Source: Sugiyamaella lignohabitans (Eukaryota > Ascomycota > Dipodascomycetes > Dipodascales > Trichomonascaceae). From it: a stretch of DNA of 64,000 nt. The stretch covers positions 124,001 to 188,000 of the forward strand of contig NC_031674.1 of assembly GCF_001640025.1 (NCBI RefSeq), read 5' to 3'. Below are positions 21,601 through 31,041 of this stretch, one piece after another. The position numbers and the translations under genes are program-made. The notes under the pieces are model-generated. The model saw nothing but the letters and a program-made list of their open reading frames with translations. It made no database searches and was not told the DNA's origin. How positions within the stretch are numbered: the stretch's first letter is position 1; each line of letters begins with the position of its first letter.

Positions 21601-21846
21601 ACCCTTGGCCGACTTCTGTCCGAATTTCGACCATTCAGAAACAGCAGAGTCCAGATCAAAGTCCTCAGGAGAATAGCTGAAGATACTCTCAGATAGAGAG
21701 TAAGCAATCTGCTGGATCAATAACTGAGCAGAAGCATAAAATGATCCTTCCAGGGTCATAATATCCCCAGAAATGGGAAAGGGGCCTGAAATTTTAGCCT
21801 GACCATTGGTCACACGATCCGACTTTTCATCAATAGATGGAGACAT
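18679..21846 (-). CDS. MET10: Sulfite reductase [NADPH] flavoprotein (alpha) subunit
   Basis: This 1055-aa subunit transfers electrons from NADPH through FAD to the Met5 hemoprotein subunit, reducing sulfite to sulfide. The N-terminal two thirds resemble the pyruvate:ferredoxin-oxidoreductase-like region seen in Met10 (blocks EGVRGVRETSRTNNVLDA and VIVSFGSVEGVIASQ). The C-terminal third is a ferredoxin-NADP reductase module: REYSIASSQ for FAD, MSGLGTGLAPFKAFLEE for the pyrophosphate loop, FLGSRHQRQEYLYGE, and YLCGPTWPVPD, ending in a terminal aromatic (LEVY) that stacks on the flavin. No FMN-binding flavodoxin domain is obvious, as in yeast Met10. The promoter carries a TATA box and CTGTGGC-type sites. 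The linked sulfate permease at the right edge belongs to the same pathway. Confidence 0.95.
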   Translation of the reverse strand: MSPSIDEKSDRVTNGQAKISGPFPISGDIMTLEGSFYASAQLLIQQIAYSLSESIFSYSPEDFDLDSAVSEWSKFGQKSAKGITPQLHKLESRIGAASVLLGYLYNRGGINSEVQTVLASSATLEYMKPVLAQFALEEDYKTPLVFQIAAVDYATETGKLVTDYLPAAHISRDLGLGLISSLSVNDAQHIALLATALSRVLPTIHVYEGVRGVRETSRTNNVLDAVDVSNKYDAIKASEGSLSSKILSTFENLNASLGTSYRPFEYSGDANAETVIVSFGSVEGVIASQVVQALPNVGAVNVRLYSPFLDQEFLRLLPSSTKKIIVLGQVENQGQVDDSRVHSGLYSDVATSVLMKYGFNGSAPTVADAKYSRETVWTPTEVFELLNSSPSDLISESTKQFTFWDVDTSKSATAAATLAHTLSLDPTVAVNYFSAHDNETLGGVVESSIRVSHQPLEAPYPVQKADVVFVNDVKILNEYNVLENARNGATLLISSKHAAEEVEKVLNNAAKKSIAEKKVRLSTVDYEAIGENPETLGRTQTMVQQIAFWKTAYPQLTLNEITTKIVTANGVDTELVAATVASLIEKVAEIGLSSASVPEEWAKVDQTVELSSSFVYPTSFTANKLAGTIEQELNVVPESLTWVDAAKKVTFKEAYGVQSELRPDLSVKNFVSKVQVNERVTPADYDRHIFHLELDITGTGLTYAIGEALGVHAPNSTEQVNEFIEWYGLDPHEIVSIPAREDGDVYEEAKTTYHVLKDNLDIFGKPPKKFYESLATYATNPKEKSHLEKLASAEGAAELKKRAEEDFDTYADILHEFSSAHPTIAQLVEIVAPLKRREYSIASSQKVHPNAVHLLIVVVDWVDSRGRKRFGQCSKFLSGLSAGDEVVVSVKPSVMKLPHDTKAPIIMSGLGTGLAPFKAFLEEKAWQKAQGYEIGDIYLFLGSRHQRQEYLYGELFEAYKNAGILTYIGAAFSRDQPQKIYIQDRIKQAKEKLIDAFVTKGGSFYLCGPTWPVPDISGALADIVATEAATRGETIDAAREIENLKEQERYILEVY

Positions 21847-21878
21847 TTTGATGAGCTGAGTGAGAGGAATATAGACTC

Positions 21879-21887
21879 AACTGTGGC
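21879..21887. promoter_or_regulatory. Met31/32-like site upstream of MET10
   Basis: AACTGTGGC matches the Met31/Met32 core. It sits 33 bp before the MET10 ATG; weaker relatives (TTGTGGC) occur at 21988-21994 (opposite orientation) and 22102-22108. Position so close to the ATG could place it in the leader, which weakens the call. Confidence 0.35.
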
Positions 21888-21902
21888 TGTCATCTTAAAT
21901 TG

Positions 21903-21912
21903 TATATATATA
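21903..21912 (-). promoter_or_regulatory. TATA box of MET10
   Basis: TATATATATA lies 57-66 bp upstream of the MET10 ATG, a usual distance for a regulated yeast promoter. The rest of 21847-22351 holds the divergent promoter shared with the gene starting at 22352. Confidence 0.5.
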
Positions 21913-22351
21913 GGACGGTATTACAATGTTGATCAGCACTGATTCGTTACAAATTGGGTGCAAAAAGTTAGATATCAGTGAAAAAAAGCCACAATTCATG
22001 CAGAAATTGCGTGATAGGGTAAGGGATATGTAGCACTAGCCACACATGTCTCAGTGGGGGGTCGCACCGAGGCGTAATACAGATTGGGTGAGAGCACTGG
22101 ATTGTGGCGTAAGCAGGCGGGGCGGTTCAGTCACCAGTATTTTCTGGCTTTGAAGTTAAAGGATAGCCGTCATAGGGACTAGAAAGCCGTCAAGTATAAA
22201 GCAAGCCCTTACCCTTATCGACTTTTGATGTATGATAAGAGTTTTTTTGCCTCTGAGCACGGCTTTATGCGGGAAGACACTAGGTTTATATGAGAGCTAT
22301 TCATGAGATCCATTCTTTCCGGGAAGCCAACGATTTAGTTTTTGCGATAAT

Positions 22352-23679
22352 ATGGGACAAAAACGAAAGCGTCCAACACGCCCCGAAAAAGCGATCAATA
22401 ACGATTCAGTTGAAGAGATAAAACCTGATAAATTTCCTATATATATAGCGGTGCAGAATTATACCTATTGTCGAGTAGATGATCCGACGAATGGACTGGA
22501 CCCAAATCGAGTAGAAACGGAACACTGGATTCAATATCCTTATCCATCGTGCCTTCTCTTATCACTTACGAAATCAACTGCACTCTCTGCCCTGTCGAAT
22601 CTTTCAGTGGACAAACGAGTCAACTTGCCAACTATCGACATCACCCTTTCAAGAAAGGCGGACATTTTAGTTTGTGGAATGAACCGCTGCTGACAGTAGC
22701 TGACATGCGTAATAGCTTTACTAACATTTTATAGGAATCTGTGCCAGTTGCTTCTATTTGTCTTCAAACTCGCAAACAGTTCCCTCACCAGCCGTCATAT
22801 GCTATTGTTTCATGTTGTCCCAACATAGGATTCAAATATCTTGTTTTTAAGGGTGACCATTGGGTAACCAACCGATTTCAGATCAAGTTAGCTGTGGAAG
22901 ATTTCAAGACGCTTATTATTCACTTAGTTCAGGAAGGATGTAGTCTACAAAATGTTCAACCCGGCACCATCCCGATTACTCTCAACATTCACTCCGATGA
23001 AAATGACTATGCTGCCAAAAGACGCAAAATGCTAATGGATGCAGAAATAAAGGCTCTTAGCACATTTCCTTCTGACTCGGGCAATATAATCTCAGAGGAT
23101 AATACCGAAAAAGGTTACGAAATTGATTGTTCTACATTTCAGGCTTCATGTTTCTCTTTAGGGTCGCATTCGGCTATAAATTGTGACGATACATCTTTGC
23201 AGTCTTTTATCAATAGCAGTGATTCCAGCCAAGCCTCTCAAGTGAAGACTGGCCGAACGTTGTATTCATGGCCAGTAAAAAAAGAGGGGGAGATTAGGGA
23301 TCAGTATCTAAAATACTCGTGTGCACAACATCTCTGCCATAAAACAGAAGCGTGCATCCCCTCAATGAAGACCATACCGTCCAATAATTGCCATATCAAT
23401 AGGACTAACCCAAAAATCAAGCAATCTCTTGAAAGTTACGACGGAGAACATGGAAAGACTGACGGATATTCGCAAGAATCATGGCCTCCTGAAGCCTATC
23501 ATTCTCAAATTGGCCAATCTTTGCTCCTTGAAACTAAAGGAAAAGACGGGAATTGCAATGATATTGGGTATGATCAGCTGTCTCGAACTGCTCAGGCGCT
23601 ATTGTCTATCTACCCAGTTGAGTCGTCGACCGATTGTAAATATATAGATAATGCTAGCAATATTTCCTACTGGAAGTAA
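22352..23679 (+). CDS. Unrecognised protein, probably spliced (about 420 aa)
   Basis: Two open frames are joined most simply by an intron. The 3' end is clear: TTTACTAACATTTTATAG at 22717-22734, with the downstream frame open from 22735 to TAA at 23679. The donor is less certain. GTTTGT at 22670 keeps the frame and gives a 65-nt intron and a 420-aa product (exons 22352-22669 and 22735-23679); other in-phase GT sites exist at 22614 and 22619. The N-terminus is strongly basic (GQKRKRPTRPEK), like a nuclear signal. The middle contains YAIVSCCPNIGFKYLVFKG, strand-rich and probably folded. The C-terminal half is hydrophilic, with many Ser, Asn, His and scattered Cys. No membrane segment is seen. 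I do not recognise the family. It is divergent from MET10. Confidence 0.55.
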
Positions 23680-24019
23680 TATATAATCTACATAAAATAA
23701 ACCTACTAAGCTGTAAAACTAATATTCAATAAATCTTCTAAACAACGATTCCACTCGGCAAAATCAACGGTATTATATGCCAGATGATAACACTATCTAA
23801 TGCAGGGCTCAGCGCAGAGTGCAACTTGTTAAAGCCGTGTGTCAACTTCCCCGCGCAAGAGGACAACATCGAGACATACTGCGGTTATGAATTGAAAGCA
23901 AGCTGCGAAGTATCAAAGAGTTAGAAGACTAAAAAGATCGAATAACATTGGACAAATCTGGAACTGATAGATTATACAGGAGCGACCACTATATAAAATC
24001 TGTCAGCTAGCTACATGCC
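23680..24019. other. Spacer before GID5
   Basis: A 340-bp intergenic segment contains the 3' end of the preceding gene and the GID5 promoter. No recognisable motif or repeat is seen. Confidence 0.5.
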
Positions 24020-26236
24020 ATGATCCCTACAAACAGCATTCGGGATCAACTGAGGGCGACAGACGAATCGACTCAGTTAACAGGGCTTAAGCGACTGAAA
24101 AATACTATTATCGGTCATACGGATCAGAAGGAACTGCTGTGTACAGATGATGTCATAAATCCTTTATTATCACTACTTGCAAATGGGCCGCTCAGTGTCA
24201 GCCTACAGGCGAGTATTGTTCTAGGAAGTTTTGCTCATGGCTCTGAGAGCACAGTTCAGAAGCTATTGAGATATCCCGTAATTCAGACAGTTATAACAAC
24301 TATAAACTCAGTTGTGTGTCCTGATGTTGGCACGAATGAGGTGTTGAGTCCTTCTCCTGAACTAATATCATCATGTCTACGAATCTTGGTCACTATCTTG
24401 CAGGCACAACCGGCCGTTGGTGTTATTGCTCAATATCCCGAGATAATCGATATTCTAACAATACTTCTAAGTGGTGATGACTGTCCTAGTGATATTGTTC
24501 TACAGACTTGCAAGCTTATCCCTTTACTATCACCTCGCAAGACAGCTTCTTTAACACGATTGCCGTCATTAGCACCTTATTTGCTGAAACGAATCTCGAA
24601 TCACATGGCTCAAGGTGGCCATCGAACTCAACTAGTGTCACGCAATTCACCATTAGAGGCAGCTTTGTCGGCTGTATCTCAGATTTTGACTGAAAAGCAG
24701 GCAAGATCTGTACTAGAACTCACGGCCAGTAACGTTATCTCGATAAACTCCAAAGCACCTGCATTTTCAGAATCTTCAAACGACTTTCTATTAGGCTTAG
24801 TTCATTTGACTAGGGCAGATGATATTGGTATTAGACTAACGGCAGTAGAGCTATTATCCAAACTTCAAAATTATGCATCTTCTCCAGTTCAGAGAGATAT
24901 AATAGCTCGTAATCTCCTACCCACTTTGGTGCCCATGTTTGACTTACTGGGAACAGACCCAAGAGTTAGTCTGACTCTTTCATATATCTGTCGAGATAAT
25001 GAAAAGCATGCCTCTTTGGCTGTTGAAATCGGACTCGTAAAGAAAATAATTACGGTCCTCAAGGCTAAAGACATTGCATCATGGAAAGACCGTGAAATCA
25101 TTGAGAACAATCTGTATGCCTTGGCAGGCATTGGAATACATCGCGACTCTTTACGTATGGAGATTGTGGAAGCCGGCGCTCTGACCTATATCACGAATAT
25201 CATTTCTCTGAAACCGGCAGCAGAGAGTAGTAGTGCCGATATTAGTTCTATTCGGAAAGTGAAAATCTCCGCTTGTCATGTTCTCCGAGCTCTTTCAAGA
25301 AGTGTTGCTCTGATTCGAACAAGTTTAGCATCCACGGATATTGTTGACGGTATAGTTGATCTTTATACAGAATCTGAACCGTCGCCAGAACTTAATGATG
25401 GAATAATGTCTGACGAAAGCTCTTTTGAGGTTATCGAGCGGGAGCAACAGCGGGAAGATCAATTGGAAGTGCGAACTGCAGTGATGGCGGCTATTTGTAA
25501 TCTGATTTTAGAATTTAGTCCTGTCCAAAAAACAATTTTCGAGAAAGGGGCTCTTGACCTAATTATCGACGGTGCTCACTCAGATTATGCATCACTGAGG
25601 TTGAACTCCATCTGGGCACTGAAACATGCTATTTTTGAGGCTAATAGGGACACAAAAAGTATGGCATTATCAAAGCTCGAGCCATCTTATCTTTTGCGGC
25701 TGTGCAATGACTCTATAATCGAAATTCAAGAGCAATCGCTGGACTTCATTCGCAACTTTTTGTGCAGAAACTACCAAGGAGTCGACTACATTTTTGAATC
25801 CATTGGCAAGGAGACTCTCTTTGAGTTGATTGAAGATAAAATAGACCTTCATGAGCAATTTCCTCAAGTATTGACGCCAGCTATCTATATTCTTGTTCAT
25901 ATTGCAGCGGGAACAGATGAGCATCGCGATATTGTGGCTGAACAAGAAAGTGTTTTGTCAAAGCTCATACCATTGATGACACATCCCCTTGCTGACGTTC
26001 GGACAGCCATTGTATGGCTTATTATCAACCTGACATGGCTGGAAGAGCCCGATAATTCTCCTCGTAGAGAAGTATGCAAAATCAGAGCTGAAAGATTAGC
26101 CCGACTAGGATTTAAGGACATGTTGGATAAACTTTCGCAGGATCCAACTTTGGATGTTCGTGAAAGGACCAAGACCGCTCTATACCAGTTTGATGAACTA
26201 TTTGGTAGGGGCAGTTCGAACTATGTTGTATCCTAA
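24020..26236 (+). CDS. GID5: GID/CTLH ubiquitin ligase armadillo subunit (Gid5/Vid28, ARMC8 family)
   Basis: This 738-aa all-helical protein is built of armadillo repeats. It begins IRDQLRATDESTQLTGLKRLKN and contains the family's most conserved block near residues 500-550 (NLILEFSPVQKTIFEKGALDLI, then SLRLNSIWALKHAIFEA). Those blocks identify ARMC8/Gid5. In the GID complex Gid5 docks the substrate receptors (Gid4, Gid10) on the Gid1-Gid8 scaffold, leading to ubiquitylation of gluconeogenic enzymes when glucose returns. S. cerevisiae Vid28 is longer (921 aa); the present length is closer to other fungi. An acidic insertion at about 450-490 (ELNDGIMSDESSFEV) separates two halves. No intron is needed. 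Confidence 0.85.
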   Translation: MIPTNSIRDQLRATDESTQLTGLKRLKNTIIGHTDQKELLCTDDVINPLLSLLANGPLSVSLQASIVLGSFAHGSESTVQKLLRYPVIQTVITTINSVVCPDVGTNEVLSPSPELISSCLRILVTILQAQPAVGVIAQYPEIIDILTILLSGDDCPSDIVLQTCKLIPLLSPRKTASLTRLPSLAPYLLKRISNHMAQGGHRTQLVSRNSPLEAALSAVSQILTEKQARSVLELTASNVISINSKAPAFSESSNDFLLGLVHLTRADDIGIRLTAVELLSKLQNYASSPVQRDIIARNLLPTLVPMFDLLGTDPRVSLTLSYICRDNEKHASLAVEIGLVKKIITVLKAKDIASWKDREIIENNLYALAGIGIHRDSLRMEIVEAGALTYITNIISLKPAAESSSADISSIRKVKISACHVLRALSRSVALIRTSLASTDIVDGIVDLYTESEPSPELNDGIMSDESSFEVIEREQQREDQLEVRTAVMAAICNLILEFSPVQKTIFEKGALDLIIDGAHSDYASLRLNSIWALKHAIFEANRDTKSMALSKLEPSYLLRLCNDSIIEIQEQSLDFIRNFLCRNYQGVDYIFESIGKETLFELIEDKIDLHEQFPQVLTPAIYILVHIAAGTDEHRDIVAEQESVLSKLIPLMTHPLADVRTAIVWLIINLTWLEEPDNSPRREVCKIRAERLARLGFKDMLDKLSQDPTLDVRERTKTALYQFDELFGRGSSNYVVS

Positions 26237-26343
26237 AGGATTCTCAAGTGCTCTTGTGTAGTATTATTATTAAGATCAAATAAAAGCAATTAAATATATA
26301 AATAATGATGATAAAATGCAAATGGTTCATTTTTTTATCAGGG

Positions 26344-29300
26344 CTATGAACACCATAGAAGCCACTTTACAATACCGTACACTAATGCAACTAACCGTCG
26401 CAACTGTCTCATTCCGACAACTACACCCCATGCCAGCCACATGAATGCTACCAGCAGCCATTCTAACAACATATATGCAAGCTTCCACATCCACTGCAAG
26501 GTTGGAGCGTTTGCCTCTAGTTTGTCTAGTCTCATGCCAACTTTTCTTATTTCAAGGCTGAGCGAGGTATTGACCTCGTTTAAAATTCTGTCAGAGTCCA
26601 ATAAAACAGAGTCTAGTCTACTGCCATAGTCTTGCGTCAGGTCAAATTGGAGCTTTCTCATTTCCTGCTCTGTGTTCGCAAGGTATTGGCGTTCTTTTGG
26701 AATCAGCTCACCTTCAAATTGTTTTGTAAGCGCCATCATTTCTGTTGACATACTTTCGGCAGTATCTTGGTTCAAATTCTCAACATACCAATAGGGTTTT
26801 CTCGATATCTGCAAATAACTTAGCTCATACACCATGTCAAGATATCGCAGTTCGTTTGCGTAGTATGCGAGCTTGTCTTGTTGCTGTTCGGATGGTAGCG
26901 ATGTTGAGGATACGCTGGTGGGTGTTACACGCTTCGCCGTCAAGGCGGACTGATCAGCTTCGGCAAAATTTTTGGTTGGTTCCAAGAGTAGAGAATCATC
27001 AGCTGCTGTTTCGTCAACAGCAAGGGGAACATTAGAAATAGAGAGCTTTCGTTGAGAAGCACTTGTTGAATACCGGCCTTTGTTATTAACGCTTTCAAAA
27101 GGGACTTTACGTGTTGGAGATTCCGAGTTTCGACGAGATGATGATGTCGACTGTCTGTTTTCTCGCCTATGATTAGCCCTATTGTCCTCTAGATCGCTTA
27201 TATCAGACCGTGACCAACTACTATCGGAATTTTCATTAGAATTGATGCCTGATGGTGGCCTAGAAGAAAGCTTGGACTTGATTCGCTGTATAAGCTCCTC
27301 GCCTTTTGAAGCACTCGTGGATAGATTATTCGGATCCGACACACCGGTGCCGCTAGTATTAGCCCCTGAAGTGTCATTATCCTGATCTTGACGAATGTCA
27401 GGTTTGTATCTGTCAGGATAGAGTAATTTCCCTTCCCTATCTCGCATATTACCACCGTACCTAATTCTCCAAGCATAATCGCTGACTAGTTCTGAAACAT
27501 CCACATGCCAATAAAAGTTCCAGGCGGTATTATTGACAATATAGTGAAGGTATCCATTTCCTTGCTCCTTCTTAGCTACTCTATTGCGGATGACTTGCAG
27601 TGGATTATATGTGTATTTCTCTTTCACCCGGTCACCCAATGAAGGCACATTATTGTCATTTTCAGATGTTTTTACATGATCAGAAGACTCTACATCATGC
27701 TTGTTCTCATCTGGTTCTTCAGGAAAGTGCATTACGTTTCTTCTCCTTCCTGTTTGATACTCAGAAATCATTTCGTATTGCAGTTCTAATCTAGCCTTTG
27801 CACGAATTGCTCGGGCTCTTGTAGTCGAAGAGATAACCGTCGGGGATGGTGGATGATTTGATCCTGTCACTGAATCTAGATTAGCATTACTTATTGGTGA
27901 TGAACTCCCTGGATGTGACATATGACTACTGCCGAAGCTAGTATCCAATAGTGGTAACGGTGCACCCTTTGGAACATGCGAGTTACTAGGCGCCAATGAA
28001 CTCGCCATCAATTTGCCATTAGATGTGAGTGGTGATCCTGTTACCCTCGTATCAGTAGGTAAGGTAGTACCATAGTCGCTTATATTCGAAGTTTCATCAG
28101 CATACCTCAAATTCATTAGCAATGCAGCCATCCTGGCAGTGTCTTTAGACCTTTGAAGTGATTTTGATTCTGGCCTCGACCCTGCGTTCGGTGACGACGG
28201 TTGAGGAGGCGAAGAAGGCGGCAACGTAGTACCTGAAGATCCCGTACCTATGCTTCCGACATCATTTGAAGAGGATGTAGGAACTTGGAAACCGGTAGAA
28301 CTGGCAGTTTTCGTCGTACTACCAGAGCCAGAGCCTAGACCGCTCCCTTTTCTCGATCCTCGTTTGAGTGGTCCTGATGACAGCAGGAATCCTCCTTTAC
28401 CGACACTGGTCATTGTCTGGATAGGATTCCCAACGGCTACAGAGCTATTTGGAGAACCATGAACTTTGGATGTGTCTACTGTCGGTTTGATGGGGAAATT
28501 ATAAAGGGTCGGATGCGATGATGGAAAAGTGTCGGCAGATTTTCGTTCTGTAAACTCCAATAAAGTTTTGGGATTTTGTTGCTTATCTTTATCACTATTT
28601 CTGTTTACTGAATTGTTGTTCGAATTAAAAGTCGTGTTTTTGTTGTTGTTCACAATATTACTCTGGGTGTCCAGACGGGATACATTATGATCTGGGTTGG
28701 TTGTGCCGCAGCTGCGGGACGTCACCAGTGTACAAGTACAGATTATACAGTCGTCTGCACCTATACGATTATGAGAGCTGCAGCCCAAAACGTCCAGTTC
28801 TTCTTTAGTCGAGCAATGTTTTGCCGTTTTTGCGCAAGTTACACTATCTATAGACCGCTGGACCGTATGGTCCGATTGTTGTCTGTTGAACTTTCCTGGA
28901 TATGAGTTCGGTTGTTGGTAGTACTTTGTGTCCGAGGAGGTGGGTCGATCTTCCTTATTCCTGCCTGCTTTTAAAGACCGAAAGATTGGCAGGGGACTAG
29001 GCGCTGATCGGTAAATGTTAATTCCGGTACTAGGAGCACATGGCACGGCAGGAATCTGGATGTCGTCTAGTGATGATGGGGGAGGGTGGTTTGTTTGACT
29101 GGATATATTATCGGCATTTGACACCCGATCTGGCTGTGGTGAGGTGATAACGCTACTGCCGTTAGATGTGGAGGCAGAAGCAGGTGCACATCTCGAATGA
29201 GTAGTAAAACTGGGCGGGCTAGTGGGAATCTGCTTAACTAATCTTGCCAGCCTGAAAAGGTGTAATTTTGTTTTAACTTTACCGCCAAGTTTAACCTCAC

Positions 29301-29412
29301 TCTCATTTTCTAGGACTTGATCAATTGTCAAGCTCGTGGTTATGGGGGTCTTTGTATTTTTTGCCGTGGAACCATCATGTTCTCTATAGAATTTGTTACT
29401 TAATGTAATCAT
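26344..29412 (-). CDS. Fungal protein of unknown function with C-terminal membrane segment
   Basis: This is a 1022-aa ORF. Residues 1-500 are low-complexity and rich in Ser, Pro, Asn and Thr. A conserved-looking core lies around residues 540-660: RARAIRAKARLELQYEMISEY, YNPLQVIRNRVAKKEQ and a Trp-rich WNFYWHVDVSELVSDYAWRIRYGG. A second folded part (about 840-975) is helical, probably coiled-coil. It ends in two hydrophobic Trp-rich stretches (about 975-1020, including LLEWLLVAFMWLAWGVVVG), which look like a hairpin or tail anchor. Proteins with the YNPLQ-x-IRNR motif occur across ascomycetes, but I cannot attach a secure name or function. A TATATATA run sits about 80 bp upstream of the ATG. 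It is tail-to-tail with GID5. Confidence 0.75.
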   Translation of the reverse strand: MITLSNKFYREHDGSTAKNTKTPITTSLTIDQVLENESEVKLGGKVKTKLHLFRLARLVKQIPTSPPSFTTHSRCAPASASTSNGSSVITSPQPDRVSNADNISSQTNHPPPSSLDDIQIPAVPCAPSTGINIYRSAPSPLPIFRSLKAGRNKEDRPTSSDTKYYQQPNSYPGKFNRQQSDHTVQRSIDSVTCAKTAKHCSTKEELDVLGCSSHNRIGADDCIICTCTLVTSRSCGTTNPDHNVSRLDTQSNIVNNNKNTTFNSNNNSVNRNSDKDKQQNPKTLLEFTERKSADTFPSSHPTLYNFPIKPTVDTSKVHGSPNSSVAVGNPIQTMTSVGKGGFLLSSGPLKRGSRKGSGLGSGSGSTTKTASSTGFQVPTSSSNDVGSIGTGSSGTTLPPSSPPQPSSPNAGSRPESKSLQRSKDTARMAALLMNLRYADETSNISDYGTTLPTDTRVTGSPLTSNGKLMASSLAPSNSHVPKGAPLPLLDTSFGSSHMSHPGSSSPISNANLDSVTGSNHPPSPTVISSTTRARAIRAKARLELQYEMISEYQTGRRRNVMHFPEEPDENKHDVESSDHVKTSENDNNVPSLGDRVKEKYTYNPLQVIRNRVAKKEQGNGYLHYIVNNTAWNFYWHVDVSELVSDYAWRIRYGGNMRDREGKLLYPDRYKPDIRQDQDNDTSGANTSGTGVSDPNNLSTSASKGEELIQRIKSKLSSRPPSGINSNENSDSSWSRSDISDLEDNRANHRRENRQSTSSSRRNSESPTRKVPFESVNNKGRYSTSASQRKLSISNVPLAVDETAADDSLLLEPTKNFAEADQSALTAKRVTPTSVSSTSLPSEQQQDKLAYYANELRYLDMVYELSYLQISRKPYWYVENLNQDTAESMSTEMMALTKQFEGELIPKERQYLANTEQEMRKLQFDLTQDYGSRLDSVLLDSDRILNEVNTSLSLEIRKVGMRLDKLEANAPTLQWMWKLAYMLLEWLLVAFMWLAWGVVVGMRQLRRLVALVYGIVKWLLWCS

Positions 29413-30316
29413 AGAGAACGTTGGCTAAGTGAGGAGGTGATGAAATTGACATTGATCTTGTAGTCAGCTAATGAGAATCACCTCGCTCTATATATATACA
29501 TGAGAAAAGATACCAGCAGCGTGAGTGCAAGGTAACAACATATTTAGTTTTCCATTATTGCTTTTTATGTTATTATACCCAGTATTTGGTTGATTATCCT
29601 TTTGGCTGCTGCTTATACGTGATATACGCAGCTACCGAAAATGTACCCCTATAAGCAGTATTAATGCCTTTATTCAGAGAGTACATCCGTTAAATCTCGT
29701 CCTCAAATCGTTTTGTCTTTCTAGGACGCCAAGAAATGGTTACCAGCAGTCATATTTTCAATTTGTTATCCCGTGATAATCAGTTGCATTAGTCCTATGC
29801 CGCCCACTGTCGTCTGGTTTCCAGTTAGCGCATGTGCTTCTTGACCCCCCACTCTGAAGCAAGTTAGCACATTAGACAGTATAATGGCCCTGCAGGTGCA
29901 ACAAAAATTATGTCTGCTAATGCCACCACGAGGTTGAGCTTCTAATTAATTCCCTTGAACAGTCATGTCACTTTATGACACTGGACTGGCAATATCAGTT
30001 CTTTCATGATACCTGCAGTTGGCCCTTATATTTAACATTTCAATATAGATAGACGTACCACCGGCAGGCGCGTGCCATCTAGAAACATTCCAAATCTCTT
30101 GTTTTAGTCTGATCATACGAACCACAACATATGTCGCCGAAATTCAGTCTGTGACTGACCCCTTGTTACCCCTGACAGAACCTATTCTATACCTGGTGGT
30201 TAGGGCGGACGAGACATGGCACCCGCGTCAATGTAGCCGCCGTTCCACTGTCCCAGTATGCCAAGTTCACTGTAGATAGCGAGAGAGGAACACAAACCAC
30301 CAGCTCCCATGGCAAA
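29413..30316. other. Divergent promoter region before TRS20
   Basis: The left part has a TATA-like run (29489-29498) for the minus-strand gene. Apart from short ORFs, I see nothing else. An ATG at 30309 opens a 12-codon out-of-frame uORF (30309-30344) overlapping the TRS20 start. Confidence 0.5.
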
Positions 30317-30824
30317 ATGGCTTCATATTACCTGGCAATCATAGGTACAAAAGATTGCCCAATTTATGAGCTTGAATTTGGCTCTTATCGCCAGAGTGGT
30401 GATGGGATTTCCAAATTCCCGCCAGAGATCAAGGAACTGAGTCCATTTATTCTCCACAGTTCCCTGGATATTGTTGAAGATGTCCAGTGGACTACTAATT
30501 CTCTATATTTGAAGTCAGTGGATAACTTTTATAGCTACATGGTTTCGGCCTTTGTAACCCCTGGAAGTAAGTACACTATATCAGGAGCTAATTTAGGTGT
30601 TGGCCCCAAGTTTCGGTTAGAAGAGCCTGCAGACTAACCAGTTAGACATTAAAATGATGCTTCTCCATGAAATGAAAAATGAAGACGCGATTCGACAATT
30701 TTTCAACGATGTTTATGATCTTTATGTAAAGACATTATTGTCACCTTTTTATTTTGTCAACCAGCCGATCACGAGTCCTATATTTGACCAAAGAGTCAAG
30801 CAGTTGGCTAAGAAATATTTATAA
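30317..30824 (+). CDS. TRS20: TRAPP complex subunit Trs20 (sedlin), spliced
   Basis: Exon 1 is 30317-30566 and exon 2 is 30646-30824, giving 142 aa. The 79-nt intron has donor GTAAGT and 3' end ACTAACCAGTTAG. The longin-fold protein aligns end to end with human TRAPPC2: YYLAIIGTKDCPIYELEF, LHSSLDIVEDVQW, YLKSVDNFYSYMVSAFVTPG across the junction into MMLLHEMKNEDAIRQFF and NDVYDLYVKTLLSPFY, ending KQLAKKYL. Trs20 is a small core subunit of TRAPP, the tether and Rab (Ypt1) exchange factor acting in ER-Golgi traffic, and it links core TRAPP to the larger complexes. The unspliced frame stops after 106 codons with a tail unlike sedlin, so the intron is required. Confidence 0.93.
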
Positions 30825-31041
30825 TATATGCACATCATCTTTTATTAACCTACCACACACAAAATTTTGCATCTTCTGACAACTTCTACTTGTTGATCAA
30901 GTGAGGGCATTAATCAAGCAAGGGAATTGATTAAGCAGGTCATATCATTAAAATATAGATAAATATAATATACAAGGGGGTCGTTATTAAGTAGTCGTTA
31001 CTCATCAAAGTGGCATATGACATGGCACAGGTCATTAGAGA

